The translations under genes and the position numbers were made by a program. Shown piece by piece: positions 1 through 12,472 of a DNA stretch of 64,000 nt. Within the stretch, counting starts at the first letter, position 1. Each line of letters begins with the position of its first letter. Source of the DNA: Karalla daura (taxonomy: Eukaryota > Chordata > Actinopteri > Chaetodontiformes > Leiognathidae); NCBI GenBank assembly GCA_029224185.1, contig CM055193.1, positions 22,954,059 to 23,018,058 on the forward strand, written 5' to 3'. The notes under the pieces were generated by a model. It made no database searches. It saw only the letters and a program-made list of their open reading frames with translations, and was not told where the DNA came from.

Positions 1-15
1 GGCCAAAACGACAGG

Positions 16-121
16 TCCGGGGTGGTTGTTTTTTTCACTTTCGGCGAGCTTTAATATCTCAGCTCCAGGATCAAATCCGGCCTCGGGATTGCTTTTTCCA
101 GTGAGCGTGGGCCACCCCGGA
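16..121. other. Monomer-internal inverted repeat (example in first monomer)
   Basis: The arm tccggggtgg at monomer positions 16-25 is the exact reverse complement of ccaccccgga at 112-121, with 86 bp between. In the first monomer the right arm is exact although the next bases are agcgg. The pair is present in most monomers. It is broken by ccccgtagg, catcccgg and, at the last base, ccccggggg variants. Confidence 0.8.
46..65. other. Short inverted repeat flanking the AT-rich segment (example)
   Basis: gagct at 46-50 and agctc at 61-65 are inverted copies around the 10-bp AT-rich ttaatatctc. The stem is only 5 bp. The ggcaagctt variants change the second base of the left arm. Confidence 0.5.
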
Positions 122-615
122 AGCGGCTCACACCCTAATTCGTGGGTTTGGGCTCGCTCGCTCGGGGTCGAGATCTCGGCCAAAACGACAGGTCCGGGGT
201 GGTCGTTTTTTTCACTTTCGGCGAGCTTTAATATCTCAGCTCCAGGATCAAATCCGGCCTCGGGATTGCTTTTTCCAGTGAGCGTGGGCCACCCCGGAGG
301 CAGCTCACACCCTAATTCGTGGGTTTGGGCTCGCTCGCTCGGGGTCGGGATCTCGGCCAAAACGACAGGTCCGGGGTGGTCGTTTTTTTCACTTTCGGCG
401 AGCTTTAATATCTCAGCTCCAGGATCAAATCCGGCCTCGGGATTGCTTTTTCCAGTGAGCGTGGGCCACCCCGGAGGCGGCTCACACCCTAATTCGTGGG
501 TTTGGGCTCGCTCGCTCGGGGTCGGGATCTCGGCCAAAACGACAGGTCCGGGGTGGTCGTTTTTTTCACTTTCGGCGAGCTTTAATATCTCAGCTCCAGG
601 ATCAAATCCGGCCTC

Positions 616-617
616 GG
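616..617. other. 1-bp deletion in GGG (monomer positions 85-87)
   Basis: The sequence reads cctcggattg instead of cctcgggattg, making a 176-bp monomer. On its left are the SGS/GVE, NS-W and GSHPNSWVWA monomers, so the window opens inside a copy of the five-monomer block. Confidence 0.95.
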
Positions 618-2915
618 ATTGCTTTTTCCAGTGAGCGTGGGCCACCCCGGAGGCAGCTCACACCCTAATTCGTGGGTTTGGGCTCGCTCGCTCGGGGTCG
701 GGATCTCGGCCAAAACGACAGGTCCGGGGTGGTCGTTTTTTTCACTTTCGGCGAGCTTTAATATCTCAGCTCCAGGATCAAATCCGGCCTCGGGATTGCT
801 TTTTCCAGTGAGCGTGGGCCACCCCGGAGGCGGCTCACACCCCAAATGGTGGGTTTGGGCTCGCTCGCTCGGGGTCGGGATCTCGGCCAAAACGACAGGT
901 CCGGGGTGGTCGTTTTTTTCACTTTCGGCGAGCTTTAATATCTCAGCTCCAGGATCAAATCCGGCCTCGGGATTGCTTTTTCCAGTGAGCGTGGGCCACC
1001 CCGGAGGCGGCTCACACCCTAATTCGTGGGTTTGGGCTCGCTCGCTCGGGGTCGGGATCTCGGCCAAAACGACAGGTCCGGGGTGGTCGTTTTTTTCACT
1101 TTCGGCGAGCTTTAATATCTCAGCTCCAGGATCAAATCCGGCCTCGGGATTGCTTTTTCCAGTGAGCGTGGGCCACCCCGGAGGCGGCTCACACCCCAAA
1201 TGGTGGGTTTGGGCTCGCTCGCTCGGGGTCGGGATCTTGGCCAAAACGACAGGTCCGGGGTGGTCGTTTTTTTCACTTTCGGCGAGCTTTAATATCTCAG
1301 CTCCAGGATCAAATCCGGCCTCGGGATTGCTTTTTTCAGTGAGCGTGGGCCACCCCGGAGGCAGCTCACACCCTAATTCGTGGGTTTGGGCTCGCTCGCT
1401 CGGGGTCGGGATCTCGGCCAAAACGACAGGTCCGGGGTGGTCGTTTTTTTCACTTTCGGCGAGCTTTAATATCTCAGCTCCAGGATCAAATCCGGCCTCG
1501 GGATTGCTTTTTCCAGTGAGCGTGGGCCACCCCGGAGGCAGCTCACACCCTAATTCGTGGGTTTTGGCTCGCTCGCTCGGGGTCGGGATCTCGGCCAAAA
1601 CGACAGGTCCGGGGTGGTCGTTTTTTTCACTTTCGGCGAGCTTTAATATCTCAGCTCCAGGATCAAATCCGGCCTCGGGATTGCTTTTTCCAGTGAGCGT
1701 GGGCCACCCCGGAGGCGGCTCACACCCCAAATGGTGGGTTTGGGCTCGCTCGCTCGGGGTCGGGATCTCGGCCAAAACGACAGGTCCGGGGTGGTCGTTT
1801 TTTTCACTTTCGGCGAGCTTTAATATCTCAGCTCCAGGATCAAATCCGGCCTCGGGATTGCTTTTTCCAGTGAGCGTGGGCCACCCCGGAGGCGGCTCAC
1901 ACCCCAAATGGTGGGTTTGTGCTCGCTTGCTCGGGGTCGGGATCTCGGCCAAAACGACAGGTCCGGGGTGGTCGTTTTTTTCACTTTCGGCGAGCTTTAA
2001 TATCTCAGCTCCAGGATCAAATCCGGCCTCGGGATTGCTTTTTCCAGTGAGCGTGGGCCACCCCGGAGGCGGCTCACACCCCAAATGGTGGGTTTGGGCT
2101 CGCTCGCTCGGGGTCGGGATCTCGGCCAAAACGACAGGTCCGGGGTGGTCGTTTTTTTCACTTTCGGCGAGCTTTAATATCTCAGCTCCAGGATCAAATC
2201 CGGCCTCGGGATTGCTTTTTCCAGTGAGCGTGGGCCACCCCGGAGGCAGCTCACACCCTAATTCGTGGGTTTTGGCTCGCTCGCTCGGGGTCGGGATCTC
2301 GGCCAAAACGACAGGTCCGGGGTGGTCGTTTTTTTCACTTTCGGCGAGCTTTAATATCTCAGCTCCAGGATCAAATCCGGCCTCGGGATTGCTTTTTCCA
2401 GTGAGCGTGGGCCACCCCGGAGGCAGCTCACACCCTAATTCGTGGGTTTTGGCTCGCTCGCTCGGGGTCGGGATCTCGGCCAAAACGACAGGTCCGGGGT
2501 GGTCGTTTTTTTCACTTTCGGCGAGCTTTAATATCTCAGCTCCAGGATCAAATCCGGCCTCGGGATTGCTTTTTCCAGTGAGCGTGGGCCACCCCGGAGG
2601 CGGCTCACACCCCAAATGGTGGGTTTGGGCTCGCTCGCTCGGGGTCGGGATCTCGGCCAAAACGACAGGTCCGGGGTGGTCGTTTTTTTCACTTTCGGCG
2701 AGCTTTAATATCTCAGCTCCAGGATCAAATCCGGCCTCGGGATTGCTTTTTCCAGTGAGCGTGGGCCACCCCGGAGGCGGCTCACACCCCAAATGGTGGG
2801 TTTGGGCTCGCTCGCTCGGGGTCGGGATCTCGGCCAAAACGACAGGTCCGGGGTGGTCGTTTTTTTCACTTTCGGCGAGCTTTAATATCTCAGCTCCAGG
2901 ATCAAATCCGGCCTC

Positions 2916-2917
2916 GG
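2916..2917. other. 1-bp deletion in GGG
   Basis: The same cctcggattg change, here preceded by two KW-W monomers rather than by the five-monomer block. The right flank is the usual NS-W monomer, which makes this a candidate recombination junction. Confidence 0.95.
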
Positions 2918-3801
2918 ATTGCTTTTTCCAGTGAGCGTAGGCAACCCCGGAGGCAGCTCACACCCTAATTCATGGGTTTGGGCTCGCTCGCTCGGGGTCG
3001 GGATCTCGGCCAAAACGACAGGTCCGGGGTGGTCGTTTTTTTCACTTTCGGCGAGCTTTAATATCTCAGCTCCAGGATCAAATCCGGCCTCGGGATTGCT
3101 TTTTCCAGTGAGCGTGGGCCACCCCGGGGGCGGCTCACACCCCAAATGGTGGGTTTGGGCTCGCTCGCTCGGGGTCGGGATCTCGGCCAAAACGACAGGT
3201 CCGGGGTGGTTGTTTTTTTCACTTTCGGCGAGCTTTAATATCTCAGCTCCAGGATCAAATCCGGCCTCGGGATTGCTTTTTCCAGTGAGCGTGGGCCACC
3301 CCGGAAGCGGCTCACACCCTAATTCGTGGGTTTGGGCTCGCTCGCTCGGGGTCGAGATCTCGGCCAAAACGACAGGTCCGGGGTGGTCGTTTTTTTCACT
3401 TTCGGCGAGCTTTAATATCTCAGCTCCAGGATCAAATCCGGCCTCGGGATTGCTTTTTCCAGTGAGCGTGGGCCACCCCGGAGGCAGCTCACACCCTAAT
3501 TCGTGGGTTTGGGCTCGCTCGCTCGGGGTCGGGATCTCGGCCAAAACGACAGGTCCGGGGTGGTCGTTTTTTTCACTTTCGGCGAGCTTTAATATCTCAG
3601 CTCCAGGATCAAATCCGGCCTCGGGATTGCTTTTTCCAGTGAGCGTGGGCCACCCCGGAGGCGGCTCACACCCTAATTCGTGGGTTTGGGCTCGCTCGCT
3701 CGGGGTCGGGATCTCGGCCAAAACGACAGGTCCGGGGTGGTCGTTTTTTTCACTTTCGGCGAGCTTTAATATCTCAGCTCCAGGATCAAATCCGGCCTCG
3801 G
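2918..3801. repeat. Five-monomer block, 884 bp, copy 1
   Basis: The block runs from just after one 1-bp deletion to the next. In order it holds NS-W (with attcatggg), KW-W (ccccgggggcgg, followed by ggttgttttt), an SGS/GVE monomer (ggaagcgg, gtcgagatc), NS-W, and a GSHPNSWVWA monomer ending in the deletion. It matches 8048-8931 except, as far as I can see, at 2939 (A) and 2943 (A), which are private to this copy. The copies lie 5130 bp apart (29 monomers minus the three intervening deletions). Confidence 0.85.
3800..3801. other. 1-bp deletion in GGG
   Basis: Right end of five-monomer block copy 1. The left neighbours are NS-W and GSHPNSWVWA monomers. Confidence 0.95.
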
Positions 3802-5037
3802 ATTGCTTTTTCCAGTGAGCGTGGGCCACCCCGGAGGCAGCTCACACCCTAATTCGTGGGTTTGGGCTCGCTCGCTCGGGGTCGGGATCTCGGCCAAAAC
3901 GACAGGTCCGGGGTGGTCGTTTTTTTCACTTTCGGCGAGCTTTAATATCTCAGCTCCAGGATCAAATCCGGCCTCGGGATTGCTTTTTCCAGTGAGCGTG
4001 GGCCACCCCGGGGGCGGCTCACACCCCAAATGGTGGGTTTGGGCTCGCTCGCTCGGGGTCGGGATCTCGGCCAAAACGACAGGTCCGGGGTGGTCGTTTT
4101 TTTCACTTTCGGCGAGCTTTAATATCTCAGCTCCAGGATCAAATCCGGCCTCGGGATTGCTTTTTCCAGTGAGCGTGGGCCACCCCGGAGGCGGCTCACA
4201 CCCCAAATGGTGGGTTTGGGCTCGCTCGCTCGGGGTCGGGATCTCGGCCAAAACGACAGGTCCGGGGTGGTCGTTTTTTTCACTTTCGGCGAGCTTTAAT
4301 ATCTCAGCTCCAGGATCAAATCCGGCCTCGGGATTGCTTTTTCCAGTGAGCGTGGGCCACCCCGGAGGCGGCTCACACCCCAAATGGTGGGTTTGTGCTC
4401 GCTTTCTCGGGGTCGGGATCTCGGCCAAAACGACAGGTCCGGGGTGGTCGTTTTTTTCACTTTCGGCGAGCTTTAATATCTCAGCTCCAGGATCAAATCC
4501 GGCCTCGGGATTGCTTTTTCCAGTGAGCGTGGGCCACCCCGGAGGCGGCTCACACCCCAAATGGTGGGTTTGGGCTCGCTCGCTCGGGGTCGGGATCTCG
4601 GCCAAAACGACAGGTCCGGGGTGGTCGTTTTTTTCACTTTCGGCGAGCTTTAATATCTCAGCTCCAGGATCAAATCCGGCCTCGGGATTGCTTTTTCCAG
4701 TGAGCGTGGGCCACCCCGGAGGCAGCTCACACCCTTATTCGTGGGTTTTGGCTCGCTCGCTCGGGGTCGGGATCTCGGCCAAAACGACAGGTCCGGGGTG
4801 GTCGTTTTTTTCACTTTCGGCGAGCTTTAATATCTCAGCTCCAGGATCAAATCCGGCCTCGGGATTGCTTTTTCCAGTGAGCGTGGGCCACCCCGGAGGC
4901 AGCTCACACCCTAATTCGTGGGTTTTGGCTCGCTCGCTCGGGGTCGGGATCTCGGCCAAAACGACAGGTCCGGGGTGGTCGTTTTTTTCACTTTCGGCGA
5001 GCTTTAATATCTCAGCTCCAGGATCAAATCCGGCCTC

Positions 5038-5039
5038 GG
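5038..5039. other. 1-bp deletion in GGG
   Basis: Preceded by two NS-L monomers, the first with a private A to T change (cacccttattcg, about 4736). This left context is unlike the other six. Confidence 0.95.
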
Positions 5040-8000
5040 ATTGCTTTTTCCAGTGAGCGTGGGCCACCCCGGAGGCAGCTCACACCCTAATTCGTGGGTT
5101 TGGGCTCGCTCGCTCGGGGTCGGGATCTCGGCCAAAACGACAGGTCCGGGGTGGTCGTTTTTTTCACTTTCGGCGAGCTTTAATATCTCAGCTCCAGGAT
5201 CAAATCCGGCCTCGGGATTGCTTTTTCCAGTGAGCGTGGGCCACCCCGGGGGCGGCTCACACCCCAAATGGTGGGTTTGGGCTCGCTCGCTCGGGGTCGG
5301 GATCTCGGCCAAAACGACAGGTCCGGGGTGGTCGTTTTTTTCACTTTCGGCGAGCTTTAATATCTCAGCTCCAGGATCAAATCCGGCCTCGGGATTGCTT
5401 TTTCCAGTGAGCGTGGGCCACCCCGGAGGCGGCTCACACCCTAATTCGTGGGTTTGGGCTCGCTCGCTCGGGGTCGGGATCTCGGCCAAAACGACAGGTC
5501 CGGGGTGGTCGTTTTTTTCACTTTCGGCGAGCTTTAATATCTCAGCTCCAGGATCAAATCCGGCCTCGGGATTGCTTTTTCCAGTGAGCGTGGGCCACCC
5601 CGGAGGCGGCTCACACCCTAATTCGTGGGTTTGGGCTCGCTCGCTCGGGGTAGGGATCTCGGCCAAAACGACAGGTCCGGGGTGGTCGTTTTTTTCACTT
5701 TCGGCGAGCTTTAATATCTCAGCTCCAGGATCAAATCCGGCCTCGGGATTGCTTTTTCCAGTGAGCGTGGGCCACCCCGGAGGCGGCTCACACCCCAAAT
5801 GGTGGGTTTGGGCTCGCTCGCTCGGGGTCGGGATCTCGGCCAAAACGACAGGTCCGGGGTGGTCGTTTTTTTCACTTTCGGCGAGCTTTAATATCTCAGC
5901 TCCAGGATCAAATCCGGCCTCGGGATTGCTTTTTCCAGTGAGCGTGGGCCACCCCGGAGGCAGCTCACACCCTAATTCGTGGGTTTTGGCTCGCTCGCTC
6001 GGGGTCGGGATCTCGGCCAAAACGACAGGTCCGGGGTGGTCGTTTTTTTCACTTTCGGCGAGCTTTAATATCTCAGCTCCAGGATCAAATCCGGCCTCGG
6101 GATTGCTTTTTCCAGTGAGCGTGGGCCACCCCGGAGGCGGCTCACACCCCAAATGGTGGGTTTGTGCTCGCTCGCTCGGGGTCGGGATCTCGGCCAAAAC
6201 GACAGGTCCGGGGTGGTCGTTTTTTTCACTTTCGGCGAGCTTTAATATCTCAGCTCCAGGATCAAATCCGGCCTCGGGATTGCTTTTTCCAGTGAGCATG
6301 GGCCACCCCGGAGGCGGCTCACACCCCAAATGGTGGGTTTGGGCTCGCTCGCTCGGGGTCGGGATCTCGGCCAAAACGACAGGTCCGGGGTGGTCGTTTT
6401 TTTCACTTTCGGCGAGCTTTAATATCTCAGCTCCAGGATCAAATCCGGCCTCGGGATTGCTTTTTCCAGTGAGCGTGGGCCACCCCGGAGGCAGCTCACA
6501 CCCTAATTCGTGGGTTTTGGCTCGTTCGCTCGGGGTCGGGATCTCGGCCAAAACGACAGGTCCGGGGTGGTCGTTTTTTTCACTTTCGGCGAGCTTTAAT
6601 ATCTCAGCTCCAGGATCAAATCCGGCCTCGGGATTGCTTTTTCCAGTGAGCGTGGGCCACCCCGGAGGCAGCTCACACCCTAATTCGTGGGTTTTGGCTC
6701 GCTCGCTCGGGGTCGGGATCTCGGCCAAAACGACAGGTCCGGGGTGGTCGTTTTTTTCACTTTCGGCGAGCTTTAATATCTCAGCTCCAGGATCAAATCC
6801 GGCCTCGGGATTGCTTTTTCCAGTGAGCGTGGGCCACCCCGGAGGCAGCTCACACCCTAATTCGTGGGTTTTGGCTCGCTCGCTCGGGGTCGGGATCTCG
6901 GCCAAAACGACAGGTCCGGGGTGGTCGTTTTTTTCACTTTCGGCGAGCTTTAATATCTCAGCTCCAGGATCAAATCCGGCCTCGGGATTGCTTTTTCCAG
7001 TGAGCGTGGGCCACCCCGGAGGCAGCTCACACCCTAATTCGTGGGTTTTGGCTCGCTCGCTCGGGGTCGGGATCTCGGCCAAAACGACAGGTCCGGGGTG
7101 GTCGTTTTTTTCACTTTCGGCGAGCTTTAATATCTCAGCTCCAGGATCAAATCCGGCCTCGGGATTGCTTTTTCCAGTGAGCGTGGGCCACCCCGGAGGC
7201 GGCTCACACCCCAAATGGTGGGTTTGGGCTCGCTCGCTCGGGGTCGGGATCTCGGCCAAAACGACAGGTCCGGGGTGGTCGTTTTTTTCACTTTCGGCGA
7301 GCTTTAATATCTCAGCTCCAGGATCAAATCCGGCCTCGGGATTGCTTTTTCCAGTGAGCGTGGGCCACCCCGGAGGCAGCTCACACCCTAATTCGTGGGT
7401 TTTGGCTCGTTCGCTCGGGGTCGGGATCTCGGCCAAAACGACAGGTCCGGGGTGGTCGTTTTTTTCACTTTCGGCGAGCTTTAATATCTCAGCTCCAGGA
7501 TCAAATCCGGCCTCGGGATTGCTTTTTCCAGTGAGCGTGGGCCACCCCGGAGGCAGCTCACACCCTAATTCGTGGGCTTTGGCTCGCTCGCTCGGGGTCG
7601 GGATCTCGGCCAAAACGACAGGTCCGGGGTGGTCGTTTTTTTCACTTTCGGCGAGCTTTAATATCTCAGCTCCAGGATCAAATCCGGCCTCGGGATTGCT
7701 TTTTCCAGTGAGCGTGGGCCACCCCGGAGGCGGCTCACACCCCAAATGGTGGGTTTGGGCTCGCTCGCTCGGGGTCGGGATCTCGGCCAAAACGACAGGT
7801 CCGGGGTGGTCGTTTTTTTCACTTTCGGCGAGCTTTAATATCTCAGCTCCAGGATCAAATCCGGCCTCGGGATTGCTTTTTCCAGTGAGCGTGGGCCACC
7901 CCGGAGGCGGCTCACACCCCAAATGGTGGGTTTGGGCTCGCTCGCTCGGGGTCGGGATCTCGGCCAAAACGACAGGTCCGGGGTGGTCGTTTTTTTCACT

Positions 8001-8045
8001 TTCGGCGAGCTTTAATATCTCAGCTCCAGGATCAAATCCGGCCTC

Positions 8046-8047
8046 GG
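8046..8047. other. 1-bp deletion in GGG
   Basis: Preceded by two KW-W monomers, as at 2917, and followed by five-monomer block copy 2. Confidence 0.95.
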
Positions 8048-8931
8048 ATTGCTTTTTCCAGTGAGCGTGGGCCACCCCGGAGGCAGCTCACACCCTAATT
8101 CATGGGTTTGGGCTCGCTCGCTCGGGGTCGGGATCTCGGCCAAAACGACAGGTCCGGGGTGGTCGTTTTTTTCACTTTCGGCGAGCTTTAATATCTCAGC
8201 TCCAGGATCAAATCCGGCCTCGGGATTGCTTTTTCCAGTGAGCGTGGGCCACCCCGGGGGCGGCTCACACCCCAAATGGTGGGTTTGGGCTCGCTCGCTC
8301 GGGGTCGGGATCTCGGCCAAAACGACAGGTCCGGGGTGGTTGTTTTTTTCACTTTCGGCGAGCTTTAATATCTCAGCTCCAGGATCAAATCCGGCCTCGG
8401 GATTGCTTTTTCCAGTGAGCGTGGGCCACCCCGGAAGCGGCTCACACCCTAATTCGTGGGTTTGGGCTCGCTCGCTCGGGGTCGAGATCTCGGCCAAAAC
8501 GACAGGTCCGGGGTGGTCGTTTTTTTCACTTTCGGCGAGCTTTAATATCTCAGCTCCAGGATCAAATCCGGCCTCGGGATTGCTTTTTCCAGTGAGCGTG
8601 GGCCACCCCGGAGGCAGCTCACACCCTAATTCGTGGGTTTGGGCTCGCTCGCTCGGGGTCGGGATCTCGGCCAAAACGACAGGTCCGGGGTGGTCGTTTT
8701 TTTCACTTTCGGCGAGCTTTAATATCTCAGCTCCAGGATCAAATCCGGCCTCGGGATTGCTTTTTCCAGTGAGCGTGGGCCACCCCGGAGGCGGCTCACA
8801 CCCTAATTCGTGGGTTTGGGCTCGCTCGCTCGGGGTCGGGATCTCGGCCAAAACGACAGGTCCGGGGTGGTCGTTTTTTTCACTTTCGGCGAGCTTTAAT
8901 ATCTCAGCTCCAGGATCAAATCCGGCCTCGG
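8048..8931. repeat. Five-monomer block, 884 bp, copy 2
   Basis: Same five monomers in the same order, including the attcatggg, ccccggggg, ggaagcgg and gtcgagatc markers and a deletion at the right end. The following block (8932 on) starts in the same way but has ggaggcgg in place of ggaagcgg and ttttttcagtg in the next monomer. The last three monomers of the block also end at 617 and at 13709. Confidence 0.85.
8930..8931. other. 1-bp deletion in GGG
   Basis: Right end of five-monomer block copy 2. The next deletion is 4778 bp away (27 monomers minus 1 bp). Confidence 0.95.
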
Positions 8932-8932
8932 A

Positions 8933-9109
8933 TTGCTTTTTCCAGTGAGCGTGGGCCACCCCGGAGGCAGCTCACACCCTAATTCGTGGGTTTGGGCTCG
9001 CTCGCTCGGGGTCGGGATCTCGGCCAAAACGACAGGTCCGGGGTGGTCGTTTTTTTCACTTTCGGCGAGCTTTAATATCTCAGCTCCAGGATCAAATCCG
9101 GCCTCGGGA
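8933..9109. repeat. Representative monomer, subfamily NS-W
   Basis: This monomer (counted from ttgctttttcc, monomer position 89) carries cagctcac, taattcg and gggtttgggc. In the open plus frame it reads SSHPNSWVWA. It follows every one of the seven 1-bp deletion monomers and is otherwise most frequent in domain I. Confidence 0.85.
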
Positions 9110-9817
9110 TTGCTTTTTCCAGTGAGCGTGGGCCACCCCGGGGGCGGCTCACACCCCAAATGGTGGGTTTGGGCTCGCTCGCTCGGGGTCGGGATCTCGG
9201 CCAAAACGACAGGTCCGGGGTGGTTGTTTTTTTCACTTTCGGCGAGCTTTAATATCTCAGCTCCAGGATCAAATCCGGCCTCGGGATTGCTTTTTCCAGT
9301 GAGCGTGGGCCACCCCGGAGGCGGCTCACACCCTAATTCGTGGGTTTGGGCTCGCTCGCTCGGGGTCGAGATCTCGGCCAAAACGACAGGTCCGGGGTGG
9401 TCGTTTTTTTCACTTTCGGCGAGCTTTAATATCTCAGCTCCAGGATCAAATCCGGCCTCGGGATTGCTTTTTTCAGTGAGCGTGGGCCACCCCGGAGGCA
9501 GCTCACACCCTAATTCGTGGGTTTGGGCTCGCTCGCTCGGGGTCGGGATCTCGGCCAAAACGACAGGTCCGGGGTGGTCGTTTTTTTCACTTTCGGCGAG
9601 CTTTAATATCTCAGCTCCAGGATCAAATCCGGCCTCGGGATTGCTTTTTCCAGTGAGCGTGGGCCACCCCGGAGGCGGCTCACACCCTAATTCGTGGGTT
9701 TGGGCTCGCTCGCTCGGGGTCGGGATCTCGGCCAAAACGACAGGTCCGGGGTGGTCGTTTTTTTCACTTTCGGCGAGCTTTAATATCTCAGCTCCAGGAT
9801 CAAATCCGGCCTCGGGA

Positions 9818-9994
9818 TTGCTTTTTCCAGTGAGCGTGGGCCACCCCGGAGGCGGCTCACACCCCAAATGGTGGGTTTGGGCTCGCTCGCTCGGGGTCGG
9901 GATCTCGGCCAAAACGACAGGTCCGGGGTGGTCGTTTTTTTCACTTTCGGCGAGCTTTAATATCTCAGCTCCAGGATCAAATCCGGCCTCGGGA
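9818..9994. repeat. Representative monomer, subfamily KW-W
   Basis: This is the most abundant form in the window. It carries cggctcac, ccaaatgg and gggtttgggc, read as GSHPKWWVWA in the plus frame. It differs from NS-W by linked changes at positions 125, 136, 139 and 141. Runs of KW-W monomers occur at 27.3-28.6 kb and around 52 kb. Confidence 0.85.
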
Positions 9995-12472
9995 TTGCTT
10001 TTTCCAGTGAGCGTGGGCCACCCCGTAGGCGGCTCACACCCCAAATGGTGGGTTTGGGCTCGCTCGCTCGGGGTCGGGAGCTCGGCCAAAACGACAGGTC
10101 CGGGGTGGTCGTTTTTTTCACTTTCGGCGAGCTTTAATATCTCAGCTCCAGGATCAAATCCGGCCTCGGGATTGCTTTTTCCAGTGAGCGTGGGCCACCC
10201 CGGAGGCGGCTCACACCCCAAATGGTGGGTTTGGGCTCGCTCGCTCGGGGTCGGGATCTCGGCCAAAACGACAGGTCCGGGGTGGTCGTTTTTTTCACTT
10301 TCGGCGAGCTTTAATATCTCAGCTCCAGGATCAAATCCGGCCTCGGGATTGCTTTTTCCAGTGAGCGTGGGCCACCCCGGAGGCAGCTCACACCCTAATT
10401 CGTGGGTTTTGGCTCGTTCGCTCGGGGTCGGGATCTCGGCCAAAACGACAGGTCCGGGGTGGTCGTTTTTTTCACTTTCGGCGAGCTTTAATATCTCAGC
10501 TCCAGGATCAAATCCGGCCTCGGGATTGCTTTTTCCAGTGAGCGTGGGCCACCCCGGAGGCAGCTCACACCCTAATTCGTGGGCTTTGGCTCGCTCGCTC
10601 GGGGTCGGGATCTCGGCCAAAACGACAGGTCCGGGGTGGTCGTTTTTTTCACTTTCGGCGAGCTTTAATATCTCAGCTCCAAGATCAAATCCGGCCTCGG
10701 GATTGCTTTTTCCAGTGAGCATGGGCCACCCCGGAGGCGGCTCACACCCCAAATGGTGGGTTTGGGCTCGCTCGCTCGGGGTCGGGATCTCGGCCAAAAC
10801 GACAGGTCCGGGGTGGTCGTTTTTTTCACTTTCGGCGAGCTTTAATATCTCAGCTCCAGGATCAAATCCGGCCTCGGGATTGCTTTTTCCAGTGAGCGTG
10901 GGCCACCCCGGAGGCAGCTCACACCCTAATTCGTGGGTTTTGGCTCGTTCGCTCGGGGTCGGGATCTCGGCCAAAACGACAGGTCCGGGGTGGTCGTTTT
11001 TTTCACTTTCGGCGAGCTTTAATATCTCAGCTCCAGGATCAAATCCGGCCTCGGGATTGCTTTTTCCAGTGAGCGTGGGCCACCCCGGAGGCAGCTCACA
11101 CCCTAATTCGTGGGCTTTGGCTCGCTCGCTCGGGGTCGGGATCTCGGCCAAAACGACAGGTCCGGGGTGGTCGTTTTTTTCACTTTCGGCGAGCTTTAAT
11201 ATCTCAGCTCCAGGATCAAATCCGGCCTCGGGATTGCTTTTTCCAGTGAGCGTGGGCCACCCCGTAGGCGGCTCACACCCCAAATGGTGGGTTTGGGCTC
11301 GCTCGCTCGGGGTCGGGAGCTCGGCCAAAACGACAGGTCCGGGGTGGTCGTTTTTTTCACTTTCGGCGAGCTTTAATATCTCAGCTCCAGGATCAAATCC
11401 GGCCTCGGGATTGCTTTTTCCAGTGAGCGTGGGCCACCCCGGAGGCGGCTCACACCCCAAATGGTGGGTTTGGGCTCGCTCGCTCGGGGTCGGGATCTCG
11501 GCCAAAACGACAGGTCCGGGGTGGTCGTTTTTTTCACTTTCGGCGAGCTTTAATATCTCAGCTCCAGGATCAAATCCGGCCTCGGGATTGCTTTTTCCAG
11601 TGAGCGTGGGCCACCCCGGAGGCAGCTCACACCCTAATTCGTGGGTTTTGGCTCGTTCGCTCGGGGTCGGGATCTCGGCCAAAACGACAGGTCCGGGGTG
11701 GTCGTTTTTTTCACTTTCGGCGAGCTTTAATATCTCAGCTCCAGGATCAAATCCGGCCTCGGGATTGCTTTTTCCAGTGAGCGTGGGCCACCCCGGAGGC
11801 AGCTCACACCCTAATTCGTGGGCTTTGGCTCGCTCGCTCGGGGTCGGGATCTCGGCCAAAACGACAGGTCCGGGGTGGTCGTTTTTTTCACTTTCGGCGA
11901 GCTTTAATATCTCAGCTCCAAGATCAAATCCGGCCTCGGGATTGCTTTTTCCAGTGAGCATGGGCCACCCCGGAGGCGGCTCACACCCCAAATGGTGGGT
12001 TTGGGCTCGCTCGCTCGGGGTCGGGATCTCGGCCAAAACGACAGGTCCGGGGTGGTCGTTTTTTTCACTTTCGGCGAGCTTTAATATCTCAGCTCCAGGA
12101 TCAAATCCGGCCTCGGGATTGCTTTTTCCAGTGAGCGTGGGCCACCCCGGAGGCAGCTCACACCCTAATTCGTGGGTTTTGGCTCGTTCGCTCGGGGTCG
12201 GGATCTCGGCCAAAACGACAGGTCCGGGGTGGTCGTTTTTTTCACTTTCGGCGAGCTTTAATATCTCAGCTCCAGGATCAAATCCGGCCTCGGGATTGCT
12301 TTTTCCAGTGAGCGTGGGCCACCCCGGAGGCAGCTCACACCCTAATTCGTGGGCTTTGGCTCGCTCGCTCGGGGTCGGGATCTCGGCCAAAACGACAGGT
12401 CCGGGGTGGTCGTTTTTTTCACTTTCGGCGAGCTTTAATATCTCAGCTCCAGGATCAAATCCGGCCTCGGGA
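9995..12472. repeat. Seven-monomer (1239-bp) HOR, two tandem copies (domain I)
   Basis: The copies are 9995-11233 and 11234-12472. Each contains, in order: KW-W with ccccgtagg and gggagctcgg; KW-W; NS-L with gttcg; NS-L with gtgggctttgg and ctccaagatc; KW-W with gagcatggg; NS-L with gttcg; and NS-L with gtgggctttgg. Markers repeat at exactly +1239: gtagg at 10025 and 11264, gagcatg A at 10721 and 11960. So many private variants shared in the same order show a single recent tandem duplication. Confidence 0.92.
10349..10525. repeat. Representative monomer, subfamily NS-L
   Basis: It carries cagctcac, taattcg and ggttttggc (G to T at position 150), read as SSHPNSWVLA. A further split is visible: this copy has gctcgttcgc (C to T at 157) and others keep gctcgctcgc. 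NS-L monomers usually come in runs of two or three after a KW-W monomer, giving recurrent KW-W/NS-L/NS-L and KW-W/NS-L/NS-L/NS-L strings. In domain II the gttcg form is generally first in the run. Confidence 0.85.
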